Assembly: GCF_039543665.1 (NCBI RefSeq)
Contig: NZ_BAABKE010000006.1
Location: 62,001-126,000, forward strand
Direction: 5' to 3'
Source: Wohlfahrtiimonas larvae
GTDB lineage: Bacteria; Pseudomonadota; Gammaproteobacteria; Cardiobacteriales; Wohlfahrtiimonadaceae
DNA: 64,000 bases
Shown piece after piece: positions 17,799-27,975 of this stretch; within the stretch, counting starts at the first letter, position 1; each line of letters starts with the position of its first letter. Below the pieces are notes generated by a model, which was not told the origin of the DNA, ran no database searches, and worked only from the letters and a program-made list of their open reading frames with translations. Position numbers and translations under genes: made by a program.

Positions 17799-19133
17799 AT
17801 GAAGATCATCATTATCGGTGCAGAAGCAGCGGGAATGAGCGTTGCAGCAAAGGCAAAACGTGTTAACCCAGAAGCTGAAATCATTGTATATGAAGCTAGT
17901 AATATTACATCTTTTGGTGCCTGTGGATTACCCTACTTTGTGTCAGGTGAATTCGATGACCCCAACTATATGTCTGAATTAAAACCTGAAGATTTTGCTC
18001 AGAAAGGAATTACAGTCAAAACGCACCATACTGTTTTAGCTGTCAATCCTGATGAACAGATTGTCATTATAGAAAATGAAGGGGATACTTTCAGTGATCA
18101 TTATGACAAGCTCATGATTGCAACAGGAGGATCAGCGATCATTCCACCTGTTAAGGGTACAGAAAAAGATAATGTGTTCACGCTGAAAACCATGGAAGAT
18201 GGCTTGATACTGAAGAAATTATTACAGGATGATACATTCAAAAACATCACTGTCGTAGGTTCTGGCTTCATTGGATTGGAATTGGTGGAAGCGTTAACAC
18301 ATTTAGGCAAGCAAGTACGCTTATTTGAACGCTTAGATCGCATCATGCCTGAAGCTTTTGAGCCTGAAATTTCAGACTTATTAAAAGCTGAATTAGAACA
18401 ATACAACAACATTGATCTACATTTGAACGAATCCATCGAAACCATCACAGGTGAAGATAAAGTTGCAGGCGTAACAACGGATAAAGGTAGCTATCCTACG
18501 GATATGGTGATCCTTTGCACCGGTGTTCGCCCCAACACCCAGTTCATCAGTGACATTGGTTTAGATATGTTACCCAATGGTGCCATTCGTGTGGATGATC
18601 ATGGTCGTACATCATTAAAAAATATCTTCTCAGCGGGTGATTGTGCAACTGTTTGGCATGCTCAACTCAAACGTGATATTTATTCTCCATTAGCAACAGG
18701 CGCGAACAAACTTGGTCGTATTATTGGTGACAATATTGTGGGCGGTGATAAAGCATTCAAAGGTGTTTTAAACTCTGCCGCTGTGAAATTATTATCAGTG
18801 GAAGCAGGCCGTACAGGTTTATCAGAAAAAGAAGTGAAAGAAGCAGGAATCCCTTATAAATCTATTCTTTTGAATGATAAAAACCATGCAAATTACTGCA
18901 AAGGACAAGCACAACTCACGATTAAGCTCATTTACCATGCAGATACTAAAGCCATTTTAGGCGCACAAGTATTTGGTAAAAATGGGGGTGCAGTTCATCG
19001 CATGCATGCGTTATCTGTTGGCATTATGACTGGCTTAACGACAGAAGATTTAGCATTCTTAGACTTTGCCTATGCTCCGCCATTTGCACGCGTTTGGGAT
19101 GCTTTAAATATTGCAGGCAGTATCGCGAAATAA
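17799..19133 (+). CDS. CoA-disulfide reductase-like flavoprotein
   Basis: Pyridine-nucleotide-disulfide oxidoreductase of the single-cysteine branch (CoA-disulfide reductase, NADH peroxidase/oxidase, CoA-persulfide reductase), 444 residues. The FAD motif is IIGAEAAGMSVAAKAKR at the N-terminus. A lone redox Cys42 lies in SFGACGLPYFVSG. The NAD(P)H-binding GSGFIGLELVEAL and the second FAD motif NIFSAGDCA follow. A very strong AAGGAGG lies before the ATG. There is no C-terminal rhodanese domain, so it is the short form. The substrate could be CoA disulfide, a CoA persulfide, or oxygen/peroxide; the operon favours a disulfide or persulfide. Confidence 0.85.
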   Translation: MKIIIIGAEAAGMSVAAKAKRVNPEAEIIVYEASNITSFGACGLPYFVSGEFDDPNYMSELKPEDFAQKGITVKTHHTVLAVNPDEQIVIIENEGDTFSDHYDKLMIATGGSAIIPPVKGTEKDNVFTLKTMEDGLILKKLLQDDTFKNITVVGSGFIGLELVEALTHLGKQVRLFERLDRIMPEAFEPEISDLLKAELEQYNNIDLHLNESIETITGEDKVAGVTTDKGSYPTDMVILCTGVRPNTQFISDIGLDMLPNGAIRVDDHGRTSLKNIFSAGDCATVWHAQLKRDIYSPLATGANKLGRIIGDNIVGGDKAFKGVLNSAAVKLLSVEAGRTGLSEKEVKEAGIPYKSILLNDKNHANYCKGQAQLTIKLIYHADTKAILGAQVFGKNGGAVHRMHALSVGIMTGLTTEDLAFLDFAYAPPFARVWDALNIAGSIAK

Positions 19134-19160
19134 GTTACTTCTAATTTTTAAGTAATAAAA

Positions 19161-19192
19161 AAGGCTGATGAAATTCATCAGCCTTTCTTTTA
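19161..19192. terminator. Bidirectional terminator after the sulfur operon and putP
   Basis: An 11-bp perfect stem (AAGGCTGATGA at 19161-19171 with 19175-19185) closes a 3-nt loop. T-rich tracts lie on both sides, so it serves the plus-strand operon and probably putP on the minus strand. Confidence 0.88.
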
Positions 19193-19215
19193 TCTCCGAT
19201 CTCAACCTAACATTA

Positions 19216-19240
19216 ACCTTGCTCCCTACGGGAGAAAGGT
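19216..19240. repeat. Short imperfect hairpin in the putP 3' region
   Basis: ACCTT-g-CTCCC-TAC-GGGAG-a-AAGGT forms a 10-bp stem with one mismatch and a 3-nt loop. No T-run follows on either strand, and the terminator at 19161-19192 is separate. Its core resembles the hairpin at 39478-39502. Confidence 0.5.
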
Positions 19241-19252
19241 CGTGAAATCGTA

Positions 19253-20851
19253 TTATGATTTCATTGCTTTCACATAATCTTCAGAAGTTTTATCAAAGTT
19301 AGCAATCATTGAAGATGTTGGCTTACCCATCAAACTCACAACAAAGATCACAACACATGCTAAAACGAAGCCTGGAATGATTTCATATAAGCCCAACAAA
19401 GGCATAGAAGATAAGATTTGATCCACTTCAACACCATTGCTTGTTGCTAACCACTCTTTGATTTTCGGGAAGATGATTACCGTTAATGCACCTGTGATCA
19501 TACCGAGCAATGCACCATTACGAGTTGTTCTACGCCAGAAAATTGAAAAAATAACAATCGGGCCAAATGCAGCGCCGAAGCCCGCCCACGCATAAGATAC
19601 TAAATCCAACACTTTACTTTCAGGATCATGTGCAATGTAGATGGATAACGCTGCAACTGCAAACACCATCAAACGGCCAATCCAAACCAATTCTTGTTCT
19701 TTTGCATCTTTGCGTAAAAAACCTTTATATAAATCTTCTGTCAAAGCACTTGAAGCAACCAATAATTGACAGCTCAATGTACTCATGACTGCTGCTAAAA
19801 CACCAGATAAAACAATGCCCGCAACCCAAGGATTCAACAGTACTTTTGCTAATTCCATGAATACAGTTTCAGCCTTACCTTTAATCACAGCGCCTGTTGC
19901 AGGATCAGCACCACCCATCACACTCAAACCATGCTCAGGATATTGTAAGAAATACGCATAACCAAAGAAACCAACAGCAACCGCACCCGCTAAACATAAT
20001 GCCATCCAAGTGATGGAAATACGACGTGCATTTGGGATCGTTTTCACTGAATCAGCCGCCATAAAGCGCACTAAAATATGAGGTTGGCCACAATAACCCA
20101 AACCCCAAGCCATCAATGAAATGATGGCAATCCATGATAAACCATACGTAAAGTTCAAATGTGATGGACTGTTCGCACGCACCAATTCAATGCTTGACGC
20201 AATATCAAAGCTACCCAAATCACCCACTTTTAAAATTACAACTGTTGGTACTAACAATAATGCAAAGATCATCAATGTTGCTTGTACAGTATCTGTCCAG
20301 CTTACGGCTAAGAATCCACCAATAAATACATAAGCAATCGTTGCAAATGCACCAACCCATAATGCTGTTTCGTATGTCATACCAAAAGTACTTTCAAACA
20401 AACGCGCACTTGCCACAACACCCGAAGCACAATAAATCACGAAGAAAAATAGAATAATGATCGCTGCAAAGATCTTTAATAAACGTGTTTTATCTTCAAA
20501 ACGAGAATGGAAGAAATCCGGTAATGTTAATGCATCACCTGTTTTCTCTGTGAACATGCGTAAGCGACCTGCCACAAAGAGCCAGTTTAAATATGCACCA
20601 ACAGTTAAACCAATCGCGATCCATGAACCTGAAATACCCGAAATCAAAATTGCCCCAGGTAAACCCATCAATAACCAACCACTCATATCTGATGCACCAG
20701 CAGAGAGGGCTGTCACCAAACTACCTAAACGGCGACCACCTAAAATATAATCAGATAAATTTTGTGTAGAGCTATAGGCATAAAAGCCAATGCCAATCAT
20801 GGCAATAATATAGATAAAAAATGTTATATGTAAGGGCTGTAAACTACCCAT
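19253..20851 (-). CDS. putP: Sodium/proline symporter
   Basis: SSS-family transporter that imports proline with Na+. It has 532 residues and about 13 membrane helices. Characteristic segments are LGGRRLGSLVTALSAGASDMSGWLLMG near the N-terminus, GGFLAVSWTD, and the STLSCQLLVASSALTEDLYK region. It ends a two-gene unit with putA (11 bp between the putA stop and the putP region on the minus strand are reversed in order: putP lies downstream of putA's start side by genome position but is transcribed in the same direction). Supplies substrate to PutA. Confidence 0.94.
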   Translation of the reverse strand: MGSLQPLHITFFIYIIAMIGIGFYAYSSTQNLSDYILGGRRLGSLVTALSAGASDMSGWLLMGLPGAILISGISGSWIAIGLTVGAYLNWLFVAGRLRMFTEKTGDALTLPDFFHSRFEDKTRLLKIFAAIIILFFFVIYCASGVVASARLFESTFGMTYETALWVGAFATIAYVFIGGFLAVSWTDTVQATLMIFALLLVPTVVILKVGDLGSFDIASSIELVRANSPSHLNFTYGLSWIAIISLMAWGLGYCGQPHILVRFMAADSVKTIPNARRISITWMALCLAGAVAVGFFGYAYFLQYPEHGLSVMGGADPATGAVIKGKAETVFMELAKVLLNPWVAGIVLSGVLAAVMSTLSCQLLVASSALTEDLYKGFLRKDAKEQELVWIGRLMVFAVAALSIYIAHDPESKVLDLVSYAWAGFGAAFGPIVIFSIFWRRTTRNGALLGMITGALTVIIFPKIKEWLATSNGVEVDQILSSMPLLGLYEIIPGFVLACVVIFVVSLMGKPTSSMIANFDKTSEDYVKAMKS

Positions 20852-20862
20852 AAATCCTCCTA

Positions 20863-23800
20863 TTAAAGTTCTGCTGACAATCCAATCAATGCTGCATCAC
20901 CGCCAATGGCTGCTGTATTAATAGATGTCGAACGCTCATTCATAAATCTTGATAAATATAATGGCCCACCTGCTTTGGGTCCAGTTCCTGATAAACCTCT
21001 ACCACCAAAGGGCTGTAATCCCACCACAGCACCTACTTGATTTCGATTCACATAATAGTTACCCACACGTGCATGTTTTTCTATAAAATCAATCAAGTGA
21101 TCATTGCGTGTATGAATGCCCATTGTTAAACCAAAACCTGTTTGATTCACCTCTTCGATACACTTCAACAAATCATCTCGTTGATAACGCACAATGTGCA
21201 ATATTGGCCCAAAATGTTCTTTTGTTAATGTTTGAATAGAATCAATTTCAAACACTGTTGGCGCGACAAAATAACCTTGTAACTCGGAATCTAACGTTGC
21301 TTGAGCGACTAATTTATTTTGTGCCTTAAGTGATTCAATATGTGCCATTAAGCTATCTTTTGCTCGTTGATCAATCACACAGGTTACATCAGTTGCGCGA
21401 TTATACGGCAAACCTACAACATAATCTGCTAAAGCACCTTTTAATAATTCAACAATACGATCGGCTATCTCTTCTTGCAAATACAGTACACGTAATGCAG
21501 AACAACGCTGCCCTGCACTCACAAAAGCTGATTGCAACGCATCACGCACAACTTGCTCTGGCAATGCTGTAGAATCAGCGAACATCACATTCTGCCCACC
21601 TGTTTCTGCAATTAATGTAGCAATTGCACCATCTCGGCTAGCTAAATTCATATTAATTGCTTTGGCGGTTTGTGTAGAACCTGTAAAACATACACCTGCG
21701 ACACGATTATCTATGGTCAAAATGTCACCCAAGCGTTTACCTGAACCAGGTAAAAATGCAATCACTTCTTTGGGTAAACCGGCTTCAAATAGTAACTCTA
21801 AAACTCTATAAGCAATCATTGGTGTCGCCTCAGCAGGTTTTGCAATCACTGTATTACCAGAAACTAATGCCGCCACAATTTGCCCCAAATAAATGGCTAA
21901 GGGGAAGTTCCATGGGCTAATACAAACAAAAATACCTTTACCTTCATGATAATAAATATTGCGTTCACCTACAGGGCCTTTGAGCTCTTTCACTTCACCA
22001 TAACGGCGAGCTTCTAAAGCATAATAACGACAGAAATCAGCAGCTTCACGGATTTCATCCACGCCATCTTGAATCGTTTTCCCAGCTTCCATTGTGCAAA
22101 GTGCTATCAATTCAATACGATTTTCTTCTAATAAATCAGCCATTTTTTCTAAAACTTCAGCGCGCTTTTCAACAGGTGTTGCATTCCAAGCTGGCCATGA
22201 TTTCTCAACAGCATCGAGAGCTAATTCAGCTTGTATATCCGATGCTTCTAGAACTCGACCAATCTTTCGGCTTAAATCAAACGGTGCAAATGCATCATAA
22301 TCGCTATAACCATCTGTTAATACTTCACCATTGATCATAGGCGCTGCTCGCCATTCACGTTTTAATTCATTGTCATATGCAATCTCAAAAGGCTTCCATG
22401 TACTGGTAAAGTTCATATTTAAACCACGGGAATTTTTTCGATCACCATATAATTGATCAGACAATGCAATCAAAGGATTCTCGATGAGTGGATTCTGATT
22501 CACAGTTAATACTGGATGTTGAATCAAATCATTAATTGGAACAGTTGGATCTACCAATTGATGTACAAAAGATGAATTGGCACCATTTTCTAGTAAACGA
22601 CGCACTAAATATGGTAATAAATCATTATGTAAGCCTACAGGCGCATAAATGCGAACACTTTTACCATATTGACGAATCACTTCGTTATATAAAGCTTCAC
22701 CCATGCCGTGCAATCTTTGGAATTCAAACTGATCATTTTGATATTTTTGGCTGATTTCTAAAATTGTCATCACTGTTTGCGCATTGTGCGTTGCAAATTG
22801 TGGACGAATTATACCTTTCGCTTGACTCAACATAAAACTTGCACAGGCTAAATAAGAAACATCTGTATTTTCTTTGCGTGTGAAGACTGGAAAATTATTT
22901 AAACCGCGAATTTGTGAATCTTTAATTTCTGTATCCCAATAAGCACCTTTAACTAGACGCACAGGAATTTGAACGCCTAACTCTTTTCCTAGCAATGTTA
23001 CCCAAATTAATGATGGCATTGCATGTTTAGCATAACCTTGAATGACTAAACCCAATCCACCCCATTCACCAATTTCTGGCACACGAACGAGCTTTTCAAA
23101 TAATTCCAATGATAATTCTAAGCGATCAGCTTCTTCCGCATCTATACTAATTTCAACATCTAATTCTTTACCCAATAAAGCTAATGCTTTAACGCGCTCA
23201 AAAAGCTCCGTCATCACCAAATGTTTTTGAGAAACATGATATCGTTGATGCAGTGCAGATAATTTGATAGATAACGATGGCTTAGGGCTATTAGGTAGGG
23301 ATTTTTCTTGGCCAACTGCACGAAGCGCATTCATATAATCCTCAAAATAACGCTCCGCATCTTGTTGCGTCATCGCCGCTTCACCCAGCATATCGAAAGT
23401 AAAAGTATAACCTTGCTCACGCTGCTTCATGCCATTTTTCAAGGCTTCAGTCATATTTTCACCCAATACAAACTGTTTACCCATAACTTGCATTGCAAAA
23501 TATACCGCCTGACGAATCATTGGTTCACTCATTGAGTTCACCATTTTTTTGAAAATTCCACTGGCTTCATTCACATCCACAATATTATTGGTGAGCATCA
23601 AGCCCCAAGTGGCAAAATTCACTAACTGCTTATTACTTTTACCTTTATGTGTTTCCCAATTAACGCCCACAATTTTATCGCGAATTAATGCATCTGCACT
23701 TTTCTTATCTGGAATTCTCAAAAAAGCTTCCGCTAAGCACATAAGCACAAGCCCCTCTTTTGAGGATAGATTATATTCACGCAATAATGCATCTAAAGAA

Positions 23801-24018
23801 CTTTCTATATCTGGTTGTTGACGAATAGATTCCACTAATGTGTAAGTTTTTGTATGAATCTTTTCGACTACTTCTGGCGTTGGTTCAATGACTGGCTTCA
23901 ATATTGAGATACAATCTTTTTCAGATTTTAAATATACCTGCCCGATTTCGCTGAAGAACTCTTTTGAATTTAATTGATTCAAGCCATTTTCAAGCATAAT
24001 GCGCTGTAAGTCGTACAT
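20863..24018 (-). CDS. putA: Bifunctional proline dehydrogenase / P5C dehydrogenase PutA (no DNA-binding domain)
   Basis: Oxidises proline to glutamate in two steps with channelling of the intermediate. From the ATG at 24018 it has 1051 residues. That ATG follows GGAGG by 4-5 nt, whereas the upstream ATG at 24036 would put the ribosome-binding site inside the gene. The proline dehydrogenase barrel contains RLVKGAYWDTEIK. The aldehyde dehydrogenase half has TGSTQTAKAIN, the nucleophile Cys in SAGQRCSALR, and QPFGGRGLSGTGPKAGGP. It lacks the N-terminal ribbon-helix-helix of E. coli PutA (about 1320 aa), so it cannot autoregulate that way. putP follows 11 bp downstream on the same strand. Confidence 0.95.
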   Translation of the reverse strand: MYDLQRIMLENGLNQLNSKEFFSEIGQVYLKSEKDCISILKPVIEPTPEVVEKIHTKTYTLVESIRQQPDIESSLDALLREYNLSSKEGLVLMCLAEAFLRIPDKKSADALIRDKIVGVNWETHKGKSNKQLVNFATWGLMLTNNIVDVNEASGIFKKMVNSMSEPMIRQAVYFAMQVMGKQFVLGENMTEALKNGMKQREQGYTFTFDMLGEAAMTQQDAERYFEDYMNALRAVGQEKSLPNSPKPSLSIKLSALHQRYHVSQKHLVMTELFERVKALALLGKELDVEISIDAEEADRLELSLELFEKLVRVPEIGEWGGLGLVIQGYAKHAMPSLIWVTLLGKELGVQIPVRLVKGAYWDTEIKDSQIRGLNNFPVFTRKENTDVSYLACASFMLSQAKGIIRPQFATHNAQTVMTILEISQKYQNDQFEFQRLHGMGEALYNEVIRQYGKSVRIYAPVGLHNDLLPYLVRRLLENGANSSFVHQLVDPTVPINDLIQHPVLTVNQNPLIENPLIALSDQLYGDRKNSRGLNMNFTSTWKPFEIAYDNELKREWRAAPMINGEVLTDGYSDYDAFAPFDLSRKIGRVLEASDIQAELALDAVEKSWPAWNATPVEKRAEVLEKMADLLEENRIELIALCTMEAGKTIQDGVDEIREAADFCRYYALEARRYGEVKELKGPVGERNIYYHEGKGIFVCISPWNFPLAIYLGQIVAALVSGNTVIAKPAEATPMIAYRVLELLFEAGLPKEVIAFLPGSGKRLGDILTIDNRVAGVCFTGSTQTAKAINMNLASRDGAIATLIAETGGQNVMFADSTALPEQVVRDALQSAFVSAGQRCSALRVLYLQEEIADRIVELLKGALADYVVGLPYNRATDVTCVIDQRAKDSLMAHIESLKAQNKLVAQATLDSELQGYFVAPTVFEIDSIQTLTKEHFGPILHIVRYQRDDLLKCIEEVNQTGFGLTMGIHTRNDHLIDFIEKHARVGNYYVNRNQVGAVVGLQPFGGRGLSGTGPKAGGPLYLSRFMNERSTSINTAAIGGDAALIGLSAEL

Positions 24019-24180
24019 CTTTCCTCCAATGATCATTCTAAATTCATGTTTTTATGTAGTATGAATGTAACTACATCATGAAACATAAATAAATTTGCCG
24101 CAAGGTGTCTTTGATAAAGTTATTATTTTTTTGAAAATAAATTTATTTTTATTATCCAATCATAAATTTACCACAAAAAT

Positions 24181-24210
24181 AAAAAAGCCCACATCAACAT
24201 CTGTGGGCAA
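24181..24210 (-). terminator. Terminator after prpD
   Basis: Stem GCCCACA (24187-24193) with TGTGGGC (24202-24208) around an 8-nt loop. It is followed on the minus strand by six T residues. It ends the prpBCD transcript. Confidence 0.85.
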
Positions 24211-24241
24211 AGTGGGATTGCTATATTATTATTGTGGGAAA

Positions 24242-25669
24242 CTAGATGACATACATATCTACATATTCATTCACAGGAATATCGCTGATTGTTTTCAAAT
24301 CCAATGAAGCATTGAGAATTGTATTTTGTTGTTTTTCTGGGAAACGACGAGCCAAATTGATCTTGAACTTCTCGATCAATAATGGAATACCATCTGCTCT
24401 ACGACGTTTATGTCCGATTGGATACTCAACCACAACTTCGTCTAACACTGTGCCATCTTTTAATGTCACTGTTAATGCGTTTGCAATCGAGCGTTTTTCA
24501 GGATCATGATAATCTGCTGTGAACTGAGGATCTTCAACACATTCCATTTTTTCACGCAATGCATCAATCGCTGGGTTGCTTGCGATATTATCTTCATAAT
24601 CCGCAGCTGTTAAACGCCCATAAATCAAAGGTACTGCAACCATATATTGAATACAGTGATCACGATCCGCTGGGTTATTCAATGGGCCTTTCTTATCAAT
24701 GATGCGGATACAAGCTTCATGCGTACGGATTGTAACTTTCTCGATATCTTCAAAAGTTTTACCTTTACTATCCAACACACCTTTCAAAGTCATTGCTGCT
24801 TCTACTGCTGTTTGTGAGTGGAATTCTGCAGGGAAAGAGATCTTGAATAAAACATTTTCCATCACATAGCTGCCATAAGGGCGTTGGAATTTGAACTCTT
24901 GACCTTTGAAAGATACGTCATAGAAACCCCACGTTTTAGCTGTTAAAGCTGATGGATAACCCATTTCACCTTTCTGAGCCATCAATGCTAAACGCACTGC
25001 GCGTGACGTTGCATCACCTGCCGCCCAAGATTTTCTTGAACCTGTATTCGGTGCATGGCGATAAGTACGAAGTGATTGACCATCCACCCACGCCAATGAC
25101 ACAGCATTTAAAGTTTCAGCTTCTGTTAAACCTAGCATTTCAGCAACTACTGCTGTTGAAGCCACTTTAACTAAAATTACGTGATCCAAACCAACTTTGT
25201 TGAATGAATTTTCTAAAGCGATACAGCCTTGGATTTCGTGCGCTTTGATCATGCCTGTTAATACAGCTTTCATCGTCAATGGCTTTTTACCATTCGCAAT
25301 TGCAACGCGTGACAACCAATCTGCCACAGCCAAGATACCGCCTAAGTTATCTGATGGATGACCCCATTCTGCCGCCAACCATGTATCATTGAAGTCCAAC
25401 CAACGAATCATCGCACCAATATTAAATGCAGCTTGTACAGGATCTAACTGAAACTGAGTACCAGGTACTTTTGCACCGTTTGGTACAGTTGTGCCTGGAA
25501 CGATTGGGCCCATTAATTTAGTACACGCAGGATAATCTAGTGCCTCTAAACCACAACCCAAAGTATCTAATAAACAGTAATGCGCTGTTTGATAAGCCAA
25601 ATCTGACTTAATTTCATAAGCGGTTACATAAGATACGATGTCCTGTATTACTTGATCAAATTTTTGCAT
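24242..25669 (-). CDS. prpD: 2-methylcitrate dehydratase
   Basis: Converts 2-methylcitrate to 2-methyl-cis-aconitate in propionate degradation. It is 475 residues, the PrpD (MmgE/PrpD family) length. Recognisable segments are GCGLEALDYPACTKLMGPIVPG, WLDFNDTWLAAEWGHPSDNLGGILAVADWLSR and RADGIPLLIEKF. It is the last gene of prpB-prpC-prpD. The cluster uses PrpD as in E. coli and Salmonella rather than the AcnD/PrpF route. No aconitase gene lies in the window for the hydration step. Confidence 0.94.
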   Translation of the reverse strand: MQKFDQVIQDIVSYVTAYEIKSDLAYQTAHYCLLDTLGCGLEALDYPACTKLMGPIVPGTTVPNGAKVPGTQFQLDPVQAAFNIGAMIRWLDFNDTWLAAEWGHPSDNLGGILAVADWLSRVAIANGKKPLTMKAVLTGMIKAHEIQGCIALENSFNKVGLDHVILVKVASTAVVAEMLGLTEAETLNAVSLAWVDGQSLRTYRHAPNTGSRKSWAAGDATSRAVRLALMAQKGEMGYPSALTAKTWGFYDVSFKGQEFKFQRPYGSYVMENVLFKISFPAEFHSQTAVEAAMTLKGVLDSKGKTFEDIEKVTIRTHEACIRIIDKKGPLNNPADRDHCIQYMVAVPLIYGRLTAADYEDNIASNPAIDALREKMECVEDPQFTADYHDPEKRSIANALTVTLKDGTVLDEVVVEYPIGHKRRRADGIPLLIEKFKINLARRFPEKQQNTILNASLDLKTISDIPVNEYVDMYVI

Positions 25670-25711
25670 TGCTTTTTCCTTAAAATAAACAAGTGATTGA
25701 TCCGTTAATGA

Positions 25712-26872
25712 TTAACGTTCGTTGATGAAAACAAATTCCATTGGCTCAGGACCTGTGTACTCAGCCGATGGTCGAATAATTTTGTTATCTTTTCTTTGCT
25801 CAATTGCATGTGCGGCCCAGCCAGATGTCCGTGCAATTGCGAATAATGGTGTAAACATTGCGGTTGGCACGCCCATCATGTGATAGGAAACTGCTGAATA
25901 CCAATCTAAATTTGGAAACATATTCTTTTCACGCATCATCAAATCTTCTAAACGTTCAGCAATGTTGTACATTTTCAACGAACCTGCATCCATTGATAAA
26001 TCATGAGCAACTTTTTTAATTACAACGTTACGCGGATCTGCCACGGTATAAACAGGATGACCAAAGCCAATAATGATCTCTTTATTTGCCACACGGCGTT
26101 TGATATCCTCTTCTGCTTCATCAGGCGAGTTATAACGTTGCTGAATCTCAAATGACACCTCATTTGCACCGCCATGTTTTGGACCGCGCAAAGCACCAAT
26201 TGCACCAGAAATACAGGAATACATATCTGAACCTGTTCCTGCAATGACACGACTTGTGAATGTTGATGCGTTGAATTCATGCTCTGCATACAAAATCAAT
26301 GAAACATGCATTGCGCGCACATATTCATACGAAGGTGCATGGCCATGCAATAAATGTAAGAAATGACCGCCTAAAGAATCTTCATCTGTTTCTAATTCAA
26401 TGCGCACACCATTGTGGCTATATTGATACCAATAAACCAACATTGATCCCAAAGATGCCATTAAACGATCTGCGATATCTCTCGCACCAGCACAATCTTG
26501 CCCCTCTTTCTCAGGCAAAATACAGCCCATTAAAGAAACACCCGTTCTTAAAACATCCATCGGATGAGCAGAAGCTGGCAATGTTTCCAATGCTTTTTGC
26601 ACGCTTTTTGGCAAACCGCGCAAAGTTTTGAGCTTTTTCTTATATAAATTCAACTCATTCTGCGTTGGTAATTTTCCATGAATCAATAAATGAGCAACTT
26701 CTTCAAATTCACAATGTTCTGCCAAATCTAAGATATCGTATCCGCGATAGTGCAATTCATTGCCATTCAAGCCTACTGTGCAAAGCCCTGTTGATCCTGC
26801 GATCATGCCTGATAATGCTACAGATTTTTTAGGTTTAAACGTTGGTGAGATAATTTCTAATTTCTGAGTCAT
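25712..26872 (-). CDS. prpC: 2-methylcitrate synthase
   Basis: Condenses propionyl-CoA with oxaloacetate. It has 386 residues of the citrate synthase fold. The start at 26872 (MTQKLEI) has AGGAG 10 nt upstream. The ATG three codons earlier (26881) is only 1 nt from that site and is disfavoured. The catalytic His regions are ALRGPKHGGANE and GFGHPVYTVADPRN. N-terminal KKSVALSGMIAGSTGLCTVG and the short length are typical of PrpC rather than GltA. It lies between prpB and prpD on one transcript. Confidence 0.95.
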   Translation of the reverse strand: MTQKLEIISPTFKPKKSVALSGMIAGSTGLCTVGLNGNELHYRGYDILDLAEHCEFEEVAHLLIHGKLPTQNELNLYKKKLKTLRGLPKSVQKALETLPASAHPMDVLRTGVSLMGCILPEKEGQDCAGARDIADRLMASLGSMLVYWYQYSHNGVRIELETDEDSLGGHFLHLLHGHAPSYEYVRAMHVSLILYAEHEFNASTFTSRVIAGTGSDMYSCISGAIGALRGPKHGGANEVSFEIQQRYNSPDEAEEDIKRRVANKEIIIGFGHPVYTVADPRNVVIKKVAHDLSMDAGSLKMYNIAERLEDLMMREKNMFPNLDWYSAVSYHMMGVPTAMFTPLFAIARTSGWAAHAIEQRKDNKIIRPSAEYTGPEPMEFVFINER

Positions 26873-26910
26873 AACTTCCATTCTCCTGTGGATGGTTTTC
26901 TATCGCTTTA

Positions 26911-27798
26911 TTATTTTTTTTGCGACGAGAATAACGAATCTAAAAAGTCTTCATAATGGTAATAATTGATGCTTTGATAGAGCTCTTCGCGAGTTTGCAT
27001 TGTATCCACTACACTTCTTTGTGTACCTTCTCTACGAAGAGTTTCATACACATTCTGCGCGGCCTTGTTCATCGCACGGAATGCTGATAATGGATAAAGT
27101 GCAATCGCAACTTCAACACTGCGTAGCTCATCTAACGTGAATAACGGTGTTTGACCAAATTCTGTTAAGTTTGCTAATACTGGTACTTTGGTTCGATCAA
27201 CGAACTTTTTGTACATTGATAGCTCTGTAATGGCTTCCGGGAAAAGCATGTCCGCACCTGCTTCGATATAAGCTGCTGCACGCTCTAAAGTTTTTTCCAT
27301 CCCTTCCACAGCGAGCGCATCCGTTCTTGCCATGATGACAAAGTTTGTATCTGTTCTTGCATCCACTGCTGCCTTAATACGATCTACCATTTCAGCGGTA
27401 GAAACGATTTCTTTATTCGGGCGATGACCACAACGTTTTGCTGTCACCTGATCTTCAATATGAAGACCTGCTGCCCCTGCTTTTGTATATTCTTTGACTG
27501 TACGTGCAATGTTAAATGCTGTTGGGCCCAAACCACTATCTGCATCAGCAATCAAAGGTAAATCACACACATTTGTGATACGATCAATATCAGTCACAAA
27601 ATCATGAAGCGTCGCAATACCTAAGTCCGGCACACCCAATGAACCTGCGGCAACACCGCCACCAGATAAATAGATACTTTTGAAGCCTGCACGTTTTGCC
27701 AACAATGCATGATTAGCATTAATGACACCCACCAATTGCAATGGTGATTCCACCGTTAAGGCTTCTCTGAATGCCTTACCCTTAGATTGTCCAGCCAT
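26911..27798 (-). CDS. prpB: 2-methylisocitrate lyase
   Basis: Cleaves 2-methylisocitrate to pyruvate and succinate. There are 295 residues, with the isocitrate lyase/PEP mutase barrel. The catalytic KRCGHRPNK loop, the metal-site ADADSGLG and IEDQVTAKRCGH are visible. It is the first gene of prpBCD and lies about 50 bp downstream of a sigma-54 promoter. It is transcribed divergently from prpR. Confidence 0.96.
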   Translation of the reverse strand: MAGQSKGKAFREALTVESPLQLVGVINANHALLAKRAGFKSIYLSGGGVAAGSLGVPDLGIATLHDFVTDIDRITNVCDLPLIADADSGLGPTAFNIARTVKEYTKAGAAGLHIEDQVTAKRCGHRPNKEIVSTAEMVDRIKAAVDARTDTNFVIMARTDALAVEGMEKTLERAAAYIEAGADMLFPEAITELSMYKKFVDRTKVPVLANLTEFGQTPLFTLDELRSVEVAIALYPLSAFRAMNKAAQNVYETLRREGTQRSVVDTMQTREELYQSINYYHYEDFLDSLFSSQKK

Positions 27799-27847
27799 AA
27801 ATCACTCCTTTTTAATCTGTTTGTTTTTAATGATCCTGCTGTGATTA

Positions 27848-27866
27848 AAGCAAGTAGCGTGCCAAC
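27848..27866 (-). promoter_or_regulatory. Sigma-54 promoter of prpBCD
   Basis: On the minus strand the sequence reads TTGGCACGCTACTTGCTTT, a perfect TGGCAC-N5-TTGC -24/-12 element. It is 50 bp from the prpB start codon. A sigma-54 activator gene (prpR) is divergent, which makes the assignment strong. Confidence 0.93.
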
Positions 27867-27975
27867 TTTGACTTTTAATGTAGTTTTTTTGTAATAATAT
27901 TGTTATCTAGCTGTTTTATATAATCATAAAATAATTTTAATTATAGATAAAAAAATTATTATATTAAACATTAAG

